Positions 1 to 7,610 of a stretch of 32,558 nucleotides of DNA are shown one piece after another (positions within the stretch are counted from its first letter, which is position 1; every line of letters begins with the position of its first letter). The stretch covers positions 1 to 32,558 of the forward strand of contig JANYGX010000018.1 of assembly GCA_025362295.1 (NCBI GenBank), in the 5' to 3' direction. This stretch comes from Sphingomonadales bacterium (GTDB taxonomy: Bacteria; Pseudomonadota; Alphaproteobacteria; Sphingomonadales; Sphingomonadaceae). The translations under genes were made by a program, and so were the position numbers. The notes beneath the pieces were generated by a model that saw only the letters and a list, made by a program, of their open reading frames with translations, did no database searches and was not told the origin of the DNA.

Positions 1-1019
1 GGGGTTCCCATTTGCTGCTTGATGTGATTCAACCTGCTGGCTGGAATGGAGGTCAGCATGGATGGCGAGACCATATTCGAACGATCTTCGTGAACGTGTT
101 GCTGCGGCGGTTGCGTCGGGGCGCAGTTGCCGGGACGTGGCGACACTGTTCGACGTGAGCGTGGCGAGCGCGGTGAAGTGGTCGCAGCGTAGACGGGCGA
201 CGGGGAGTGCTGCTGCCAAGCGGATGGGCGGGCATCGCAAGCGCCTGCTTGAGCCGCACCGGGCGCTGGTGATCGCACGGCTGAAGGCGGTTCCCGATCT
301 GACGCTCAAGGCGCTGGTTGCCGAACTCGCCGAGCGCGGCATTGCGACCTGCCTGGTATCGGTATGGCGACTGGTGCGTTCGGAGGGCATGAGCTTCAAA
401 AAAAAGCCTGTTCGCCGAGGAGCAGGCGCGACCGGCGGTGGCCAGGCGGCGTGCGCAGTGGAAGAAGTATCAGGGCCGACTTGATCCTCGACGTCTGGTC
501 TTCATCGACGAAACCTGGGCCAAGACCAACATGACGCCGATCCGGGGCTGGTCGCCGCGCGGCAGCACACTCGTCGCGCACGCTCCGTTCGGCAAATGGC
601 AAACGCTCACCTTCCTTGCAGCACTTCGCCACGACCGGATCGATGCGCCTTGCGTGCTCGACGGGCCGATCAACGGTGAAAGCTTTGCCGCCTATGTCAC
701 CCAGTTCCTCGTCCCTACGCTCTCGCCCGGCGATGTCGTCATCATGGACAACCTCGGCAGCCACAAGGGTGCCGCCGTTCGCAAAGCCATCCGGGCCGCG
801 GGTGCCAAACTGCTGTTCCTGCCGCCCTACTCCCCCGACCTCAACCCGATCGAGCAAGTCTTCGCCAAGCTCAAGCTGCTCCTGCGCAAAGCCGCAGAGC
901 GCACCGTCGACGCCACATGGCAGCGCGTCGGCACACTGCTCGACGCCTTCCCGCCCCAAGAATGCGCCAACTATCTCAGAAATAGCGGATATGCTTCAAC
1001 CTAAGTGGAAAAGAGTCTA
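1..1019 (+). mobile_element. IS630-family insertion sequence (Tc1/mariner-like), left end probably just off-window
   Basis: The segment holds an IS630-type transposase and is visibly richer in GC than everything to its right. The right end falls at about 1019, where the sequence reads AGAGTCTAG; IS630 elements insert at TA, and a TA sits at 1018-1019. The reverse complement of that end (TTTTCCACTTA) resembles bases 5-14 of the window (TTCCCATTTG) only loosely, so the left inverted repeat is probably partly outside the window. The element ends exactly at the stop codon of the broken DUF3644 reading frame. The base composition suggests fairly recent arrival from a higher-GC source; that is inference. 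Confidence 0.8.
62..1004 (+). CDS. IS630-family transposase, encoded in two frames
   Basis: This DDE transposase cuts and pastes the element at TA sites. The first frame (62-484) carries the N-terminal helix-turn-helix region, starting MARPYSNDLRERV. The second (438-1004) carries the catalytic core with FIDETW (Asp codon 507-509), VIMDN (Asp codon 747-749) and SPDLNPIEQ (Glu codon 852-854). That leaves 34 residues between the last two acids, the D34E spacing of the family. The frames join at a run of eight A at 398-405: removing one A makes SFKKSLFAEEQ continuous. This could be programmed slippage on the A run or a one-base insertion that inactivates the gene. The catalytic triad is intact, so the element may be active if slippage occurs. 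Confidence 0.85.
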
Positions 1020-1406
1020 GGCAGCGATTTGAGTATTTACACTGTGCAAATCACCACAGGCTGAAGCCTCAAACTTGAAGCGCAAAGCAGGACTATTGAA
1101 GACTTGAACGGCCAAGATCATCGCCTCACGGGATCGAATCAGTCGCTCGTGATCGTACAGATTAAGGCCTGTTTTTGGATCGTATGAGGCTTTCCTGATT
1201 TTGAAGAATTCAATTTCCTCTTCGCTTGCAGCGACGATAGAGTTATTTTGCTTGACCCCCGTTATCCGCCCGCTGTTGATGGTCGCCTCGCGCCCGGTAT
1301 TCACAAGGCTTTGAATATCCTGATTGCGCCACCCCTTCGCGAGAAGGGCCTTTACGATAGGCTTTTCTTCTTTGGTCAATCCCCCATGTTTCTTCCGCGA
1401 GATCAT
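1017..1406 (-). pseudogene. 5' fragment of a DUF3644-family gene, cut off at the IS630 element
   Basis: The first ~110 residues match the N-terminus I know from DUF3644 proteins: WRNQDIQSLVNTGR near residue 26, then LNLYDHERLIRSREAMIL near 81, then VQVFNSPALRFK ending at residue 111. The family normally continues with a TEVF...WTYLLHEY segment and a long C-terminal domain. Here it changes after residue 111 (about 1073) into unrelated residues and stops on the TAG formed by the last bases of the IS. The product would be 129 residues and lack the main domain. The family's function is not established. The gene starts 17 nt beyond the 3' end of tRNA-Ser on the same strand. Its breakpoint is ~55 bp before the IS end, so more than a clean insertion happened. 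Confidence 0.65.
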
Positions 1407-1423
1407 AGGGATTCCAATGTAAT

Positions 1424-1515
1424 TGGCGGAGACGGAGGGATTCGAACCCTCGGTAGGGATTGCTCCCTACGACGGTTTAGCAAACCGTTGATTTCAGCCA
1501 CTCATCCACATCTCC
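1424..1515 (-). tRNA. tRNA-Ser(GCU)
   Basis: Read on the minus strand, this gives a class II tRNA. The acceptor stem is GGAGATG paired with CGTCTCC, followed by discriminator G and an encoded CCA at 1424-1426. The anticodon loop GGTTTGCTAAACC has anticodon GCU, which reads AGC/AGU serine codons. The long variable arm has a seven-pair stem (GTAGGGA/TCCCTAC). The T arm contains GGTTCGAATCC. Total length is 92 nt with CCA. The 3' end faces the DUF3644 remnant and the IS630 element, a typical position for an integration site. Confidence 0.97.
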
Positions 1516-1536
1516 GAGGTGGTTCATCGAACCAGC

Positions 1537-1568
1537 GATTGGCTTCGCTGACTTAGCTATAGCCAATC
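1537..1568. other. Inverted repeat between tRNA-Ser and the PEP-CTERM gene
   Basis: GATTGGCT (1537-1544) pairs with AGCCAATC (1561-1568), and an inner GCT/AGC pair sits in the loop. It lies between the stop codon of the PEP-CTERM gene and the 5' end of the tRNA, both on the minus strand. It could end the PEP-CTERM transcript, but no U run follows on that strand, so a factor-independent terminator is not supported. Confidence 0.4.
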
Positions 1569-1579
1569 AGTATCGCGGG

Positions 1580-4500
1580 TCAACAACCATCATGCATCTG
1601 ATGGGGTGTTGTTGCGGTTTGCTTGCCGGGGCCTTGCTTGCGACGGCGACTGTAAACAATGGCTGCCATGCTGAGGCCAACGATTGATAAGGTGCCTGGT
1701 TCCGGCACCGGACCACCATCAACCACACACAGGCCGGTTGCTGGATCGATGTGCTGACCGACTGGGCAGGTTGTGCCATCAGGAACGCAAACCCCGTTAG
1801 GATCGAGATGCTGGCCGGTTGGGCATACCACATCGGGCACACAATTACCGTTCGCATCGGCATGTTGACCAGCTGGGCAGGTAACTACATCCGGCACGCA
1901 TGTGCCGTTAGGTCCCACATGTTGGCCAGCAGGGCATGTGATTGTGTCAGGCACGCATATACCATTTGCATCGAAATGCTGACCGGTCGGGCAGGTTGCA
2001 GGCGCTGTACAGACACCATTGACCACTGTGTTTGGTGGGGAACACACAGCAGGTGCTGTGCAGACGCCGTTCACCACAGTGTTTGGGGGTGGGCATACAG
2101 CGGCCGTTGGCTGACAAACGCCGTTGGCATCACGCGTGGTGCCTGTTGGGCATGGCGCAACAGTTGGCTGGCAAACACCATTGGCATCAGCCGTTGTCCC
2201 GGCAGGGCACACTGCCACTGTTGGCTGGCACACTCCAGCAGCATCACGTGTTGTCCCAGCAGGACACGCCGCCACTGTTGGCTGACACACTCCAGCAGCA
2301 TCTCGTGTTGTCCCAGCAGGGCACGCAGCCACAGCAACACCCGTAGGGTTTTGCACGCCACCGCCACCACCGCCGCCGCCAATCGGTGAGCTAAGCGGCG
2401 CAATGCCGTTAAATGGTGAACCTTGAGCAAATGATGGAACGGACGACAATGGCCCTGAAAAATTGGTTGCCTGACCGCCACCAATTGTTGTTGGCAAACC
2501 AGCAGCCGGAGACAGCTGAGCCAGTTGATTGCCGATCTTATCGGCCAAAGCTTTTTTAAGTCCATCGTAATCATCGGGCACGGTCATCAAACCTGCGAGT
2601 GTAACCGGTGCATTACCGGGATCGAAATCGAGGGTCATCACGCCATTTTCGACAAACGCACGACCAGTTAAAACCACGCAAGATATCTTGCCGATGCCAT
2701 AATATTCAGACTGTGCCAGACGCACCCGCACATGCTCGCCATTTTTGGCATGATCACGTTGCGATGCTGTATCAAGCCCTGCATTGATGGCCTCAAGACC
2801 ACCCCGCATTTGTATGCCGGACGGCACGAAATGCGTCCAAACAACGGGTGAAATAGGGGCACGCAAATCAATCCGGCGTGAGGCAGCACCATTAAGGCGA
2901 AGCGCACGACCAAACGGGTTACGAAATGTTTCCGGCGCGATGGCGTATACGCGGTACACACCATTAGGTAATTTAGTGCGTGTGCCTGTAATGCCGCTGA
3001 TGCCATCGTGAATCACGTTGTGACGATCGTTCCGTGTGTTAACAACTTTAAGGTTGCGGCCAAGCACACCAGATGAACCCGGCGCAATACGCTGGAAACC
3101 GGTGTATGTGGCTTTCTTGGCAGGACCAAAATCATACCCTATTGTGCCGCGTGGCACACGGAAGCCACCACGAAAATGGTAACTAGTTATATACGATGCT
3201 TTTGCGGCCTTGTCAGTCGCAGCGGAAATATGGTTGGTCAGTTCAGCTGTGCGCACAAAATCTGCGTTGGCCGTGTTGGCAAACACTGCATCAACAAGAC
3301 CAAGGGCACGAGCCTGCAGGCGCTGCGTGTCGCCCCCTGCCCCATCAAGATAAGCTTGAACATTAGCGCTGCCTTGCGGTGTATTGGTGAGCAGGCCATC
3401 AACGGCACGTTCCTTAGTGACGCTATTCAGAAGCACCCAGACGTTTCCGGGTTTAGATTGCCAGCCAGCTGGGCCATCAACGGGCGCATTGCCTGCAAAA
3501 CGCGCTGCAAGGCCACTATCGCCAGCCTCTTCTGCTGTTTGCTCACCTTGTGCTGCCAATACAGAATTTTTACCGCCGGCTGCAGGAGAAATAGCCGGTG
3601 CTGCAATCATGGCCAATGTTGTATCTAGGGCGCGCATGACGTTGGCATAGTTGGTGTTGACCGGCACAACACCGCTTATCAGCGTGTCATGCCCTGAAAG
3701 ATCAGCGAAATTCACATCGATTTTACCAGCGTGGATATGGACCGGAACAACCAGCGCAAGGCCAGATACACCTGTAACGAGAGCTTGCTTGTATGTGGTA
3801 GACTGCAAACCTGCTGAGTTTTCATCACCGATGGCTTGGTTGCCAAAATCCTTGATTATGCTGGTGTTTTTCAGATTTAAATAAGGAACAGGCCTTGCGG
3901 CCAGCGTGGAAACCACGCGCCGCTCAACACCATTGACTGTAACACTGCCGCCGAAAGGCTTGGCCTCAAGCGCTTTGCCATTGTAGGCGCGTGATAAAAC
4001 AAGCAATTTATAGTCACCGTCAGCCAGTGGCAATGTAAAGCCTGAAACACCGCTCAAACTTGTGCCAAATACCGATGCGACCTTGCCATGGTTAATGCTG
4101 ATGCGGTGCGCACCACGCACAATGGTGGGCGCATCTGTACCAACACGGGTAAAGCCGCTCGCAGCTGCCTCTGTGCCAGCGCCACCAAAATCCCAGCCCT
4201 TGCGACCCGCACCCAGTGCAAACTGATTGTCCACAACAACCGGCACAACATAGGTAGAGCCTATTGCAGCGCGGACTGCATGACGAATGCGCTGACTAGC
4301 AGCGGCAAGATTGCCAGCATCAGCGGCGCGCGTGTCTTGGCCAATCAAGTCGGCAAGAGCGCCTACACGACGCTGTATTGCGTTGGCATCGCCCTGTGCG
4401 CCATCAAAATATGTCAAGAGACTGTTTAATTTGGCTGAACTGGGTTGAAAACTGTCCTCTAAGGCGGCGGCAAGTTGTGGCGCTACATTTGATGGCTCAG

Positions 4501-4717
4501 TACCGGAAGCCGCAGCCTGACCAGGCAAAACGTTGCGGATCGGGGCGTGTACGACTGCATTGGCGTTCGCCAAAAACCGAACCAGAATATTTTGACGGGC
4601 TGAAGGTGTGACTAAGTCATTTGGCGAAAATAATGATCGACCGCCTAGGTTAGCCGTCAACGCGACCGATCCCACTAAATAGGCAATACCAACTCCCGCA
4701 AGCAATTTATTATTCAC
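1580..4717 (-). CDS. Large secreted PEP-CTERM protein with duplicated domain and cysteine repeats
   Basis: This 1045-residue protein is probably exported and anchored by an exosortase. It starts at GTG with GGAGG four bases upstream. Residues 5-22 are hydrophobic, like a signal peptide. Two regions of ~330 residues share a layout: a segment like YxDGAxGDxxxxQxR, then YDFG...GFxR, then an LPNGVYRV-type strand, then an IDVNF/LDFD segment. They look like an internal duplication, and the YDFG/NGVYRV pieces resemble malectin/CBM-like beta-sandwich modules; that fold call is inference. A glycine run (~785-795) leads into eleven repeats (799-997). The C-terminus has VPEPG (1004-1008), a hydrophobic helix (1009-1023) and RRRK (1024-1027), then an unusual tail ending in Cys. 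No exosortase or polysaccharide operon is in the window. Confidence 0.85.
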   Translation of the reverse strand: MNNKLLAGVGIAYLVGSVALTANLGGRSLFSPNDLVTPSARQNILVRFLANANAVVHAPIRNVLPGQAAASGTEPSNVAPQLAAALEDSFQPSSAKLNSLLTYFDGAQGDANAIQRRVGALADLIGQDTRAADAGNLAAASQRIRHAVRAAIGSTYVVPVVVDNQFALGAGRKGWDFGGAGTEAAASGFTRVGTDAPTIVRGAHRISINHGKVASVFGTSLSGVSGFTLPLADGDYKLLVLSRAYNGKALEAKPFGGSVTVNGVERRVVSTLAARPVPYLNLKNTSIIKDFGNQAIGDENSAGLQSTTYKQALVTGVSGLALVVPVHIHAGKIDVNFADLSGHDTLISGVVPVNTNYANVMRALDTTLAMIAAPAISPAAGGKNSVLAAQGEQTAEEAGDSGLAARFAGNAPVDGPAGWQSKPGNVWVLLNSVTKERAVDGLLTNTPQGSANVQAYLDGAGGDTQRLQARALGLVDAVFANTANADFVRTAELTNHISAATDKAAKASYITSYHFRGGFRVPRGTIGYDFGPAKKATYTGFQRIAPGSSGVLGRNLKVVNTRNDRHNVIHDGISGITGTRTKLPNGVYRVYAIAPETFRNPFGRALRLNGAASRRIDLRAPISPVVWTHFVPSGIQMRGGLEAINAGLDTASQRDHAKNGEHVRVRLAQSEYYGIGKISCVVLTGRAFVENGVMTLDFDPGNAPVTLAGLMTVPDDYDGLKKALADKIGNQLAQLSPAAGLPTTIGGGQATNFSGPLSSVPSFAQGSPFNGIAPLSSPIGGGGGGGGVQNPTGVAVAACPAGTTRDAAGVCQPTVAACPAGTTRDAAGVCQPTVAVCPAGTTADANGVCQPTVAPCPTGTTRDANGVCQPTAAVCPPPNTVVNGVCTAPAVCSPPNTVVNGVCTAPATCPTGQHFDANGICVPDTITCPAGQHVGPNGTCVPDVVTCPAGQHADANGNCVPDVVCPTGQHLDPNGVCVPDGTTCPVGQHIDPATGLCVVDGGPVPEPGTLSIVGLSMAAIVYSRRRKQGPGKQTATTPHQMHDGC
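1727..2323 (-). repeat. Eleven tandem two-cysteine repeats coded by a minisatellite-like array
   Basis: Within the PEP-CTERM gene, about 51-57 bp of DNA recurs eleven times. The protein unit is CPAGTTRDAAGVCQPTVA or a variant such as CPAGQHxDANGxCVPD. Two shorter units read CxPPNTVVNGVC. Each unit has two cysteines, so disulfide-closed loops in the oxidising envelope are likely. The N-terminal copies are close to identical at DNA level, pointing to recent expansion, while the later copies have diverged. The array separates the globular part from the membrane anchor and could act as a stalk. Confidence 0.9.
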
Positions 4718-4726
4718 AAAACCTCC

Positions 4727-5381
4727 ATTAACTCAACAGATCTTTTTATCTTTTATCTTTCACAAGCCTTTAAAACAATTTGTATCATTTTACAGCAACA
4801 AACATGTCGGTAAAACTTACACATAATCGCGCATTGCTGCTCATATAATAATATATGCAATATTCGGACCATGCGAACCAGTTGGATGCAAAAATATTAA
4901 TATAGATTAATACAATAACGCAACGATCTAGCTTTGCCATATGTTTTTACACAAGCGTAATAAATTAAAGCAGCGGTTGTATTTGTTTAAAAACATAATG
5001 GTAAACGAGTTTAGCCTTGATAAATCGGCATAATTTTACAATCTTGTCTTAAAATATTACAAATATCTTACAAATACAGCATGTTCAAAAATATTATTAT
5101 ATTTGGTACAATATAAGCTAAATGTTAGGTAAAATTATGTATTGCGTTTTGAGCTCAGTGAAATTGGATGAGTACGTTACTGTACCTTCATATTACATGG
5201 GTTAAAGATTGGGCATTCGCATTTTTCTACGTTTCTGCTCAATAAAGAACACGTACTCACCGTCGTTTGCATAACAGTTGATGTAATAAACCACAGCTTC
5301 GAAGCCACTGTCATTGATACAATTATCCTGCAAAGTTAAAATTCACTATCAAAATCATCTATTTTACGATATTGTTGAATT
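4727..5381. other. AT-rich intergenic stretch
   Basis: About 655 bp of AT-rich sequence lies between the divergently oriented PEP-CTERM gene and the DUF2794 gene. It should hold both promoters, but I cannot place a convincing -35/-10 pair. The only coding-like signal is a short damaged frame on the minus strand (5202-5358). No RNA gene, IS end or long repeat is evident. Confidence 0.6.
5202..5358 (-). pseudogene. Possible remnant or tiny gene of ~52 codons with one frameshift
   Basis: An ATG at 5358 opens MILIVNFNFAG and stops. Removing one G of the GG at about 5325-5326 would fuse it to a frame of protein-like composition containing GFEAVVYYINCYANDGEYVF and ending KMRMPNL. Without the repair, the second part has only a TTG start at 5333 (43 residues) and no ribosome-binding site. 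I do not recognise the family. It could be chance, but the acidic/aromatic pattern and the basic tail look less random than the AT-rich surroundings. Confidence 0.25.
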
Positions 5382-5732
5382 ATGAATAATGTTACATTGC
5401 TTTTCCCAGCGCCACAAAAACGTGTAATGCAAATTGTCTTTAATCGGGCAGAGATTGCAATTATCATGGGCCTTTACGGTCGTTTTGTCAGCGCAGGTTT
5501 GCTGAAAGACTATGCCATTCGCATGGACGTTGACGAAGCTCGTTTTGCAGCTTTTCAACGAGCAGCAGAAAGGCCAAATTTCGAAATCGTCAAGCGCCCA
5601 GAACTGGCGCGCAAGCAAGGCGCTTACGCACTTATTGGCATTGGCGGCACTGTATTGAAGCGCGGCCATGACCTTTTTGGTACCTGTCAGATTCTGGAAC
5701 GAAGACTCATGAAAGCTGTTAATCTCAGTTAA
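5382..5732 (+). CDS. DUF2794 family protein
   Basis: This 116-residue cytosolic protein belongs to an alphaproteobacterial family of unknown function. The family pattern runs through most of its length: VFNRAEIAIIMGLYGRFVSAG (residues ~19-39, expected RxEL..IL.LYGRMVAAG), then DYAIRMDVDEARFAAFQRA, then ELARKQGAYALIGIGG and VLKRGHDL. The length is usual for the family. The ATG at 5382 has no clear Shine-Dalgarno sequence. A DUF2721 gene follows 33 bp downstream on the same strand, so the two may be co-transcribed. Confidence 0.85.
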   Translation: MNNVTLLFPAPQKRVMQIVFNRAEIAIIMGLYGRFVSAGLLKDYAIRMDVDEARFAAFQRAAERPNFEIVKRPELARKQGAYALIGIGGTVLKRGHDLFGTCQILERRLMKAVNLS

Positions 5733-5765
5733 ACGGCTCCCATTAAAAATGAAAATATAAAAGAC

Positions 5766-6227
5766 ATGCTCCTTGAAACAACCGATCTGATTGGCGTCAC
5801 CCGCACAATCCAACTATCACTCGCACCGGTTTTTTTGTTAACCGGTATTGCAGGCCTTCTTAATGTGTTGAGCGGACGTCTGGCGCGGGTGATTGATCGC
5901 GCCCGCAAACTGGAAGCAATTCATGCCGACACAACCGGAGATGTGCACAAACGCCATGTTGGCGAGTTGCGGGTGCTGGACCGCCGAATCTCACTTGTCA
6001 GCCATGCTATTTTTCTTTGCACTGCAAGTGCAATTGCTGTTTGCGGTGTGGTCTGCCTACTATTTTTTGCTGGCTTGACGGGCTATCAACTGGCCAAATT
6101 GATAGCTCTGGTTTTCATCCTTGCAACACTGTTGCTGGTGGTAGGCTTGGTCATGTTTGCCATTGAGGTGCGCGTTGCCACCAAAGCCATGCAGATCCGC
6201 CGAGAGCTGTTGGAACACGATCAATAG
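5766..6227 (+). CDS. DUF2721 family membrane protein
   Basis: This 153-residue inner-membrane protein has three predicted helices, at about residues 15-37, 79-102 and 112-134. Between the first two is a cytoplasmic segment rich in Arg (GRLARVIDRARKLEAIH, then RVLDRRISLVSHAI), which is the DUF2721 hallmark. The role of the family is unknown. It lies just after the DUF2794 gene. Its stop is one base away from the stop of the opposing dihydroorotase gene, with no terminator between them. Confidence 0.85.
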   Translation: MLLETTDLIGVTRTIQLSLAPVFLLTGIAGLLNVLSGRLARVIDRARKLEAIHADTTGDVHKRHVGELRVLDRRISLVSHAIFLCTASAIAVCGVVCLLFFAGLTGYQLAKLIALVFILATLLLVVGLVMFAIEVRVATKAMQIRRELLEHDQ

Positions 6228-6228
6228 A

Positions 6229-7563
6229 TTACGACGATCGCAGGGTTTCCGCAAAACGCAACGGTGCACCTAGTGGTGTGCCGATAACGTCATCTTCCCA
6301 CATCACCACATTACCGCGAATGATTGTGCCGACAGGTTTGCCTGTCATAACGTCACCTTCAAACGGTGACCAGCCACAGCGGCTGGCCAGCCAGTCGCTG
6401 GTGACTGTCCAGGTTTTTTGCAAATCGACAACAGAGAAATCCGCATCGTAGCCTGCTGCAATAAAACCTTTTGAAATCAAGCCAAACAAGCGATTCGCAC
6501 CGGCTGATGTGAGGGCAACCAGCTGCGCCAGAGTCATGCGACCAGCTGCCACGTGTGTTAACAGCAATGGTAGTAAGGTTTGCACTCCGGGCATGCCAGC
6601 GGGTGAGTTGGGATAAGGTTTTTGCTTTTCTTCAATGGTGTGGGGCGCATGGTCAGAACCTATAACATCAGCCACTCCCTGCCCAAGCCAGTGCCAAAGA
6701 CCGGCACGCTGAACCTCATCACGGATTGGCGGGTTCATCTGCGCAAATGTACCTAGCCGGGCATAACAATCCGGTGCTGCAAGGGTGAGATGTTGCGGAG
6801 TCAATTCTACAGAAACAATATCTTTGTTCTGGCTTAAAAACTCCAGCTCCTCAAGCGTGGTAACATGCAGCACATGAATGCGCCGCTTGGCCGCGCGCGC
6901 CAAGGCAACCACCCGTTTGGTGGCCATTATAGCTGATATATCATCACGCCACACTGGATGGGTTCCCGGCTGCCCCGGCAAGGCCATGGCAACGCGCTCA
7001 CGCAGCCGCGTTTCATCTTCAGCATGAATGGCCACGCGGCGCGTGCCACTGGCCAGCACCCGTGCCAGCGTCGGATCGTCCCACACAAGCAGATCGCCAG
7101 TTGAGGCACCCATGAACACTTTGACTCCACAGCAACCAGGAGTCATCTCATAATCAGCAAGGTGATCAGCATTCTCGGCTGTGGCACCCATATAAAAAGC
7201 GTGATCGCACCACATACGGCCTCTCGCGCGCGTGATTTTTTCGGTTAGGGCTTCAGGGTTTGCAGTGCTGGGTTTGGTATTGGGCATCTCGAATACAGCC
7301 GTCACTCCGCCCTTGACAGCCGCCAGCGAACCGGATGCCAAGTCCTCCTTGTGCTCAAGACCAGGCTCACGGAAATGCACCTGTGTATCAATAACACCAG
7401 GCAAAATATGAAGGCCGGTACAATCCAGCATTCTCTCAGCAACTAAATTGCCTAGGGAACCAATCGACACTATGCGCCCTTTACGCACCCCAATATCTGC
7501 TGTCGCAGGTCCGGCAGGTGTGAACACCGTGCCGCCCTTGAGTATGAGATCATAAGTCGCCAT
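6229..7563 (-). CDS. pyrC: Dihydroorotase-type amidohydrolase
   Basis: Dihydroorotase interconverts carbamoyl-aspartate and dihydroorotate in pyrimidine synthesis. The 444 residues fit the alphaproteobacterial class I-like group. Visible are DTQVHFREPG (59-68), NTKPST, GVKVF with the probable carboxylated lysine K148, H180 in AIHAEDE, H230/H233 in HVLHVTT, NPPIRD and GSDHAPH with catalytic Asp 304. The first metal-ligand motif reads Q-x-H rather than the usual H-x-H; I recall this substitution as common in this subgroup, so it need not mean loss of activity. No pyrB is adjacent. The start at 7563 lies 47 bp from the divergent YgfZ gene. An allantoinase or hydantoinase role is less likely. Confidence 0.85.
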   Translation of the reverse strand: MATYDLILKGGTVFTPAGPATADIGVRKGRIVSIGSLGNLVAERMLDCTGLHILPGVIDTQVHFREPGLEHKEDLASGSLAAVKGGVTAVFEMPNTKPSTANPEALTEKITRARGRMWCDHAFYMGATAENADHLADYEMTPGCCGVKVFMGASTGDLLVWDDPTLARVLASGTRRVAIHAEDETRLRERVAMALPGQPGTHPVWRDDISAIMATKRVVALARAAKRRIHVLHVTTLEELEFLSQNKDIVSVELTPQHLTLAAPDCYARLGTFAQMNPPIRDEVQRAGLWHWLGQGVADVIGSDHAPHTIEEKQKPYPNSPAGMPGVQTLLPLLLTHVAAGRMTLAQLVALTSAGANRLFGLISKGFIAAGYDADFSVVDLQKTWTVTSDWLASRCGWSPFEGDVMTGKPVGTIIRGNVVMWEDDVIGTPLGAPLRFAETLRSS

Positions 7564-7610
7564 ATCTTACTATGACACGCAGTAATGTTTTTGTCGAATA
7601 AGGAATTAGG

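Noticed and set aside
396-959. Minus-strand frame of 187 codons over the transposase
   Set aside because: It is antisense to the conserved DDE core and shows no family features.
1727-2323. CRISPR array
   Set aside because: The repeats are in frame with no unique spacers and encode a clear Cys-loop protein.
1751-2389. Plus-strand open frames opposite the Cys repeats
   Set aside because: They are antisense shadows created by the repeat's codon bias; the minus-strand protein has signal, repeats and anchor.
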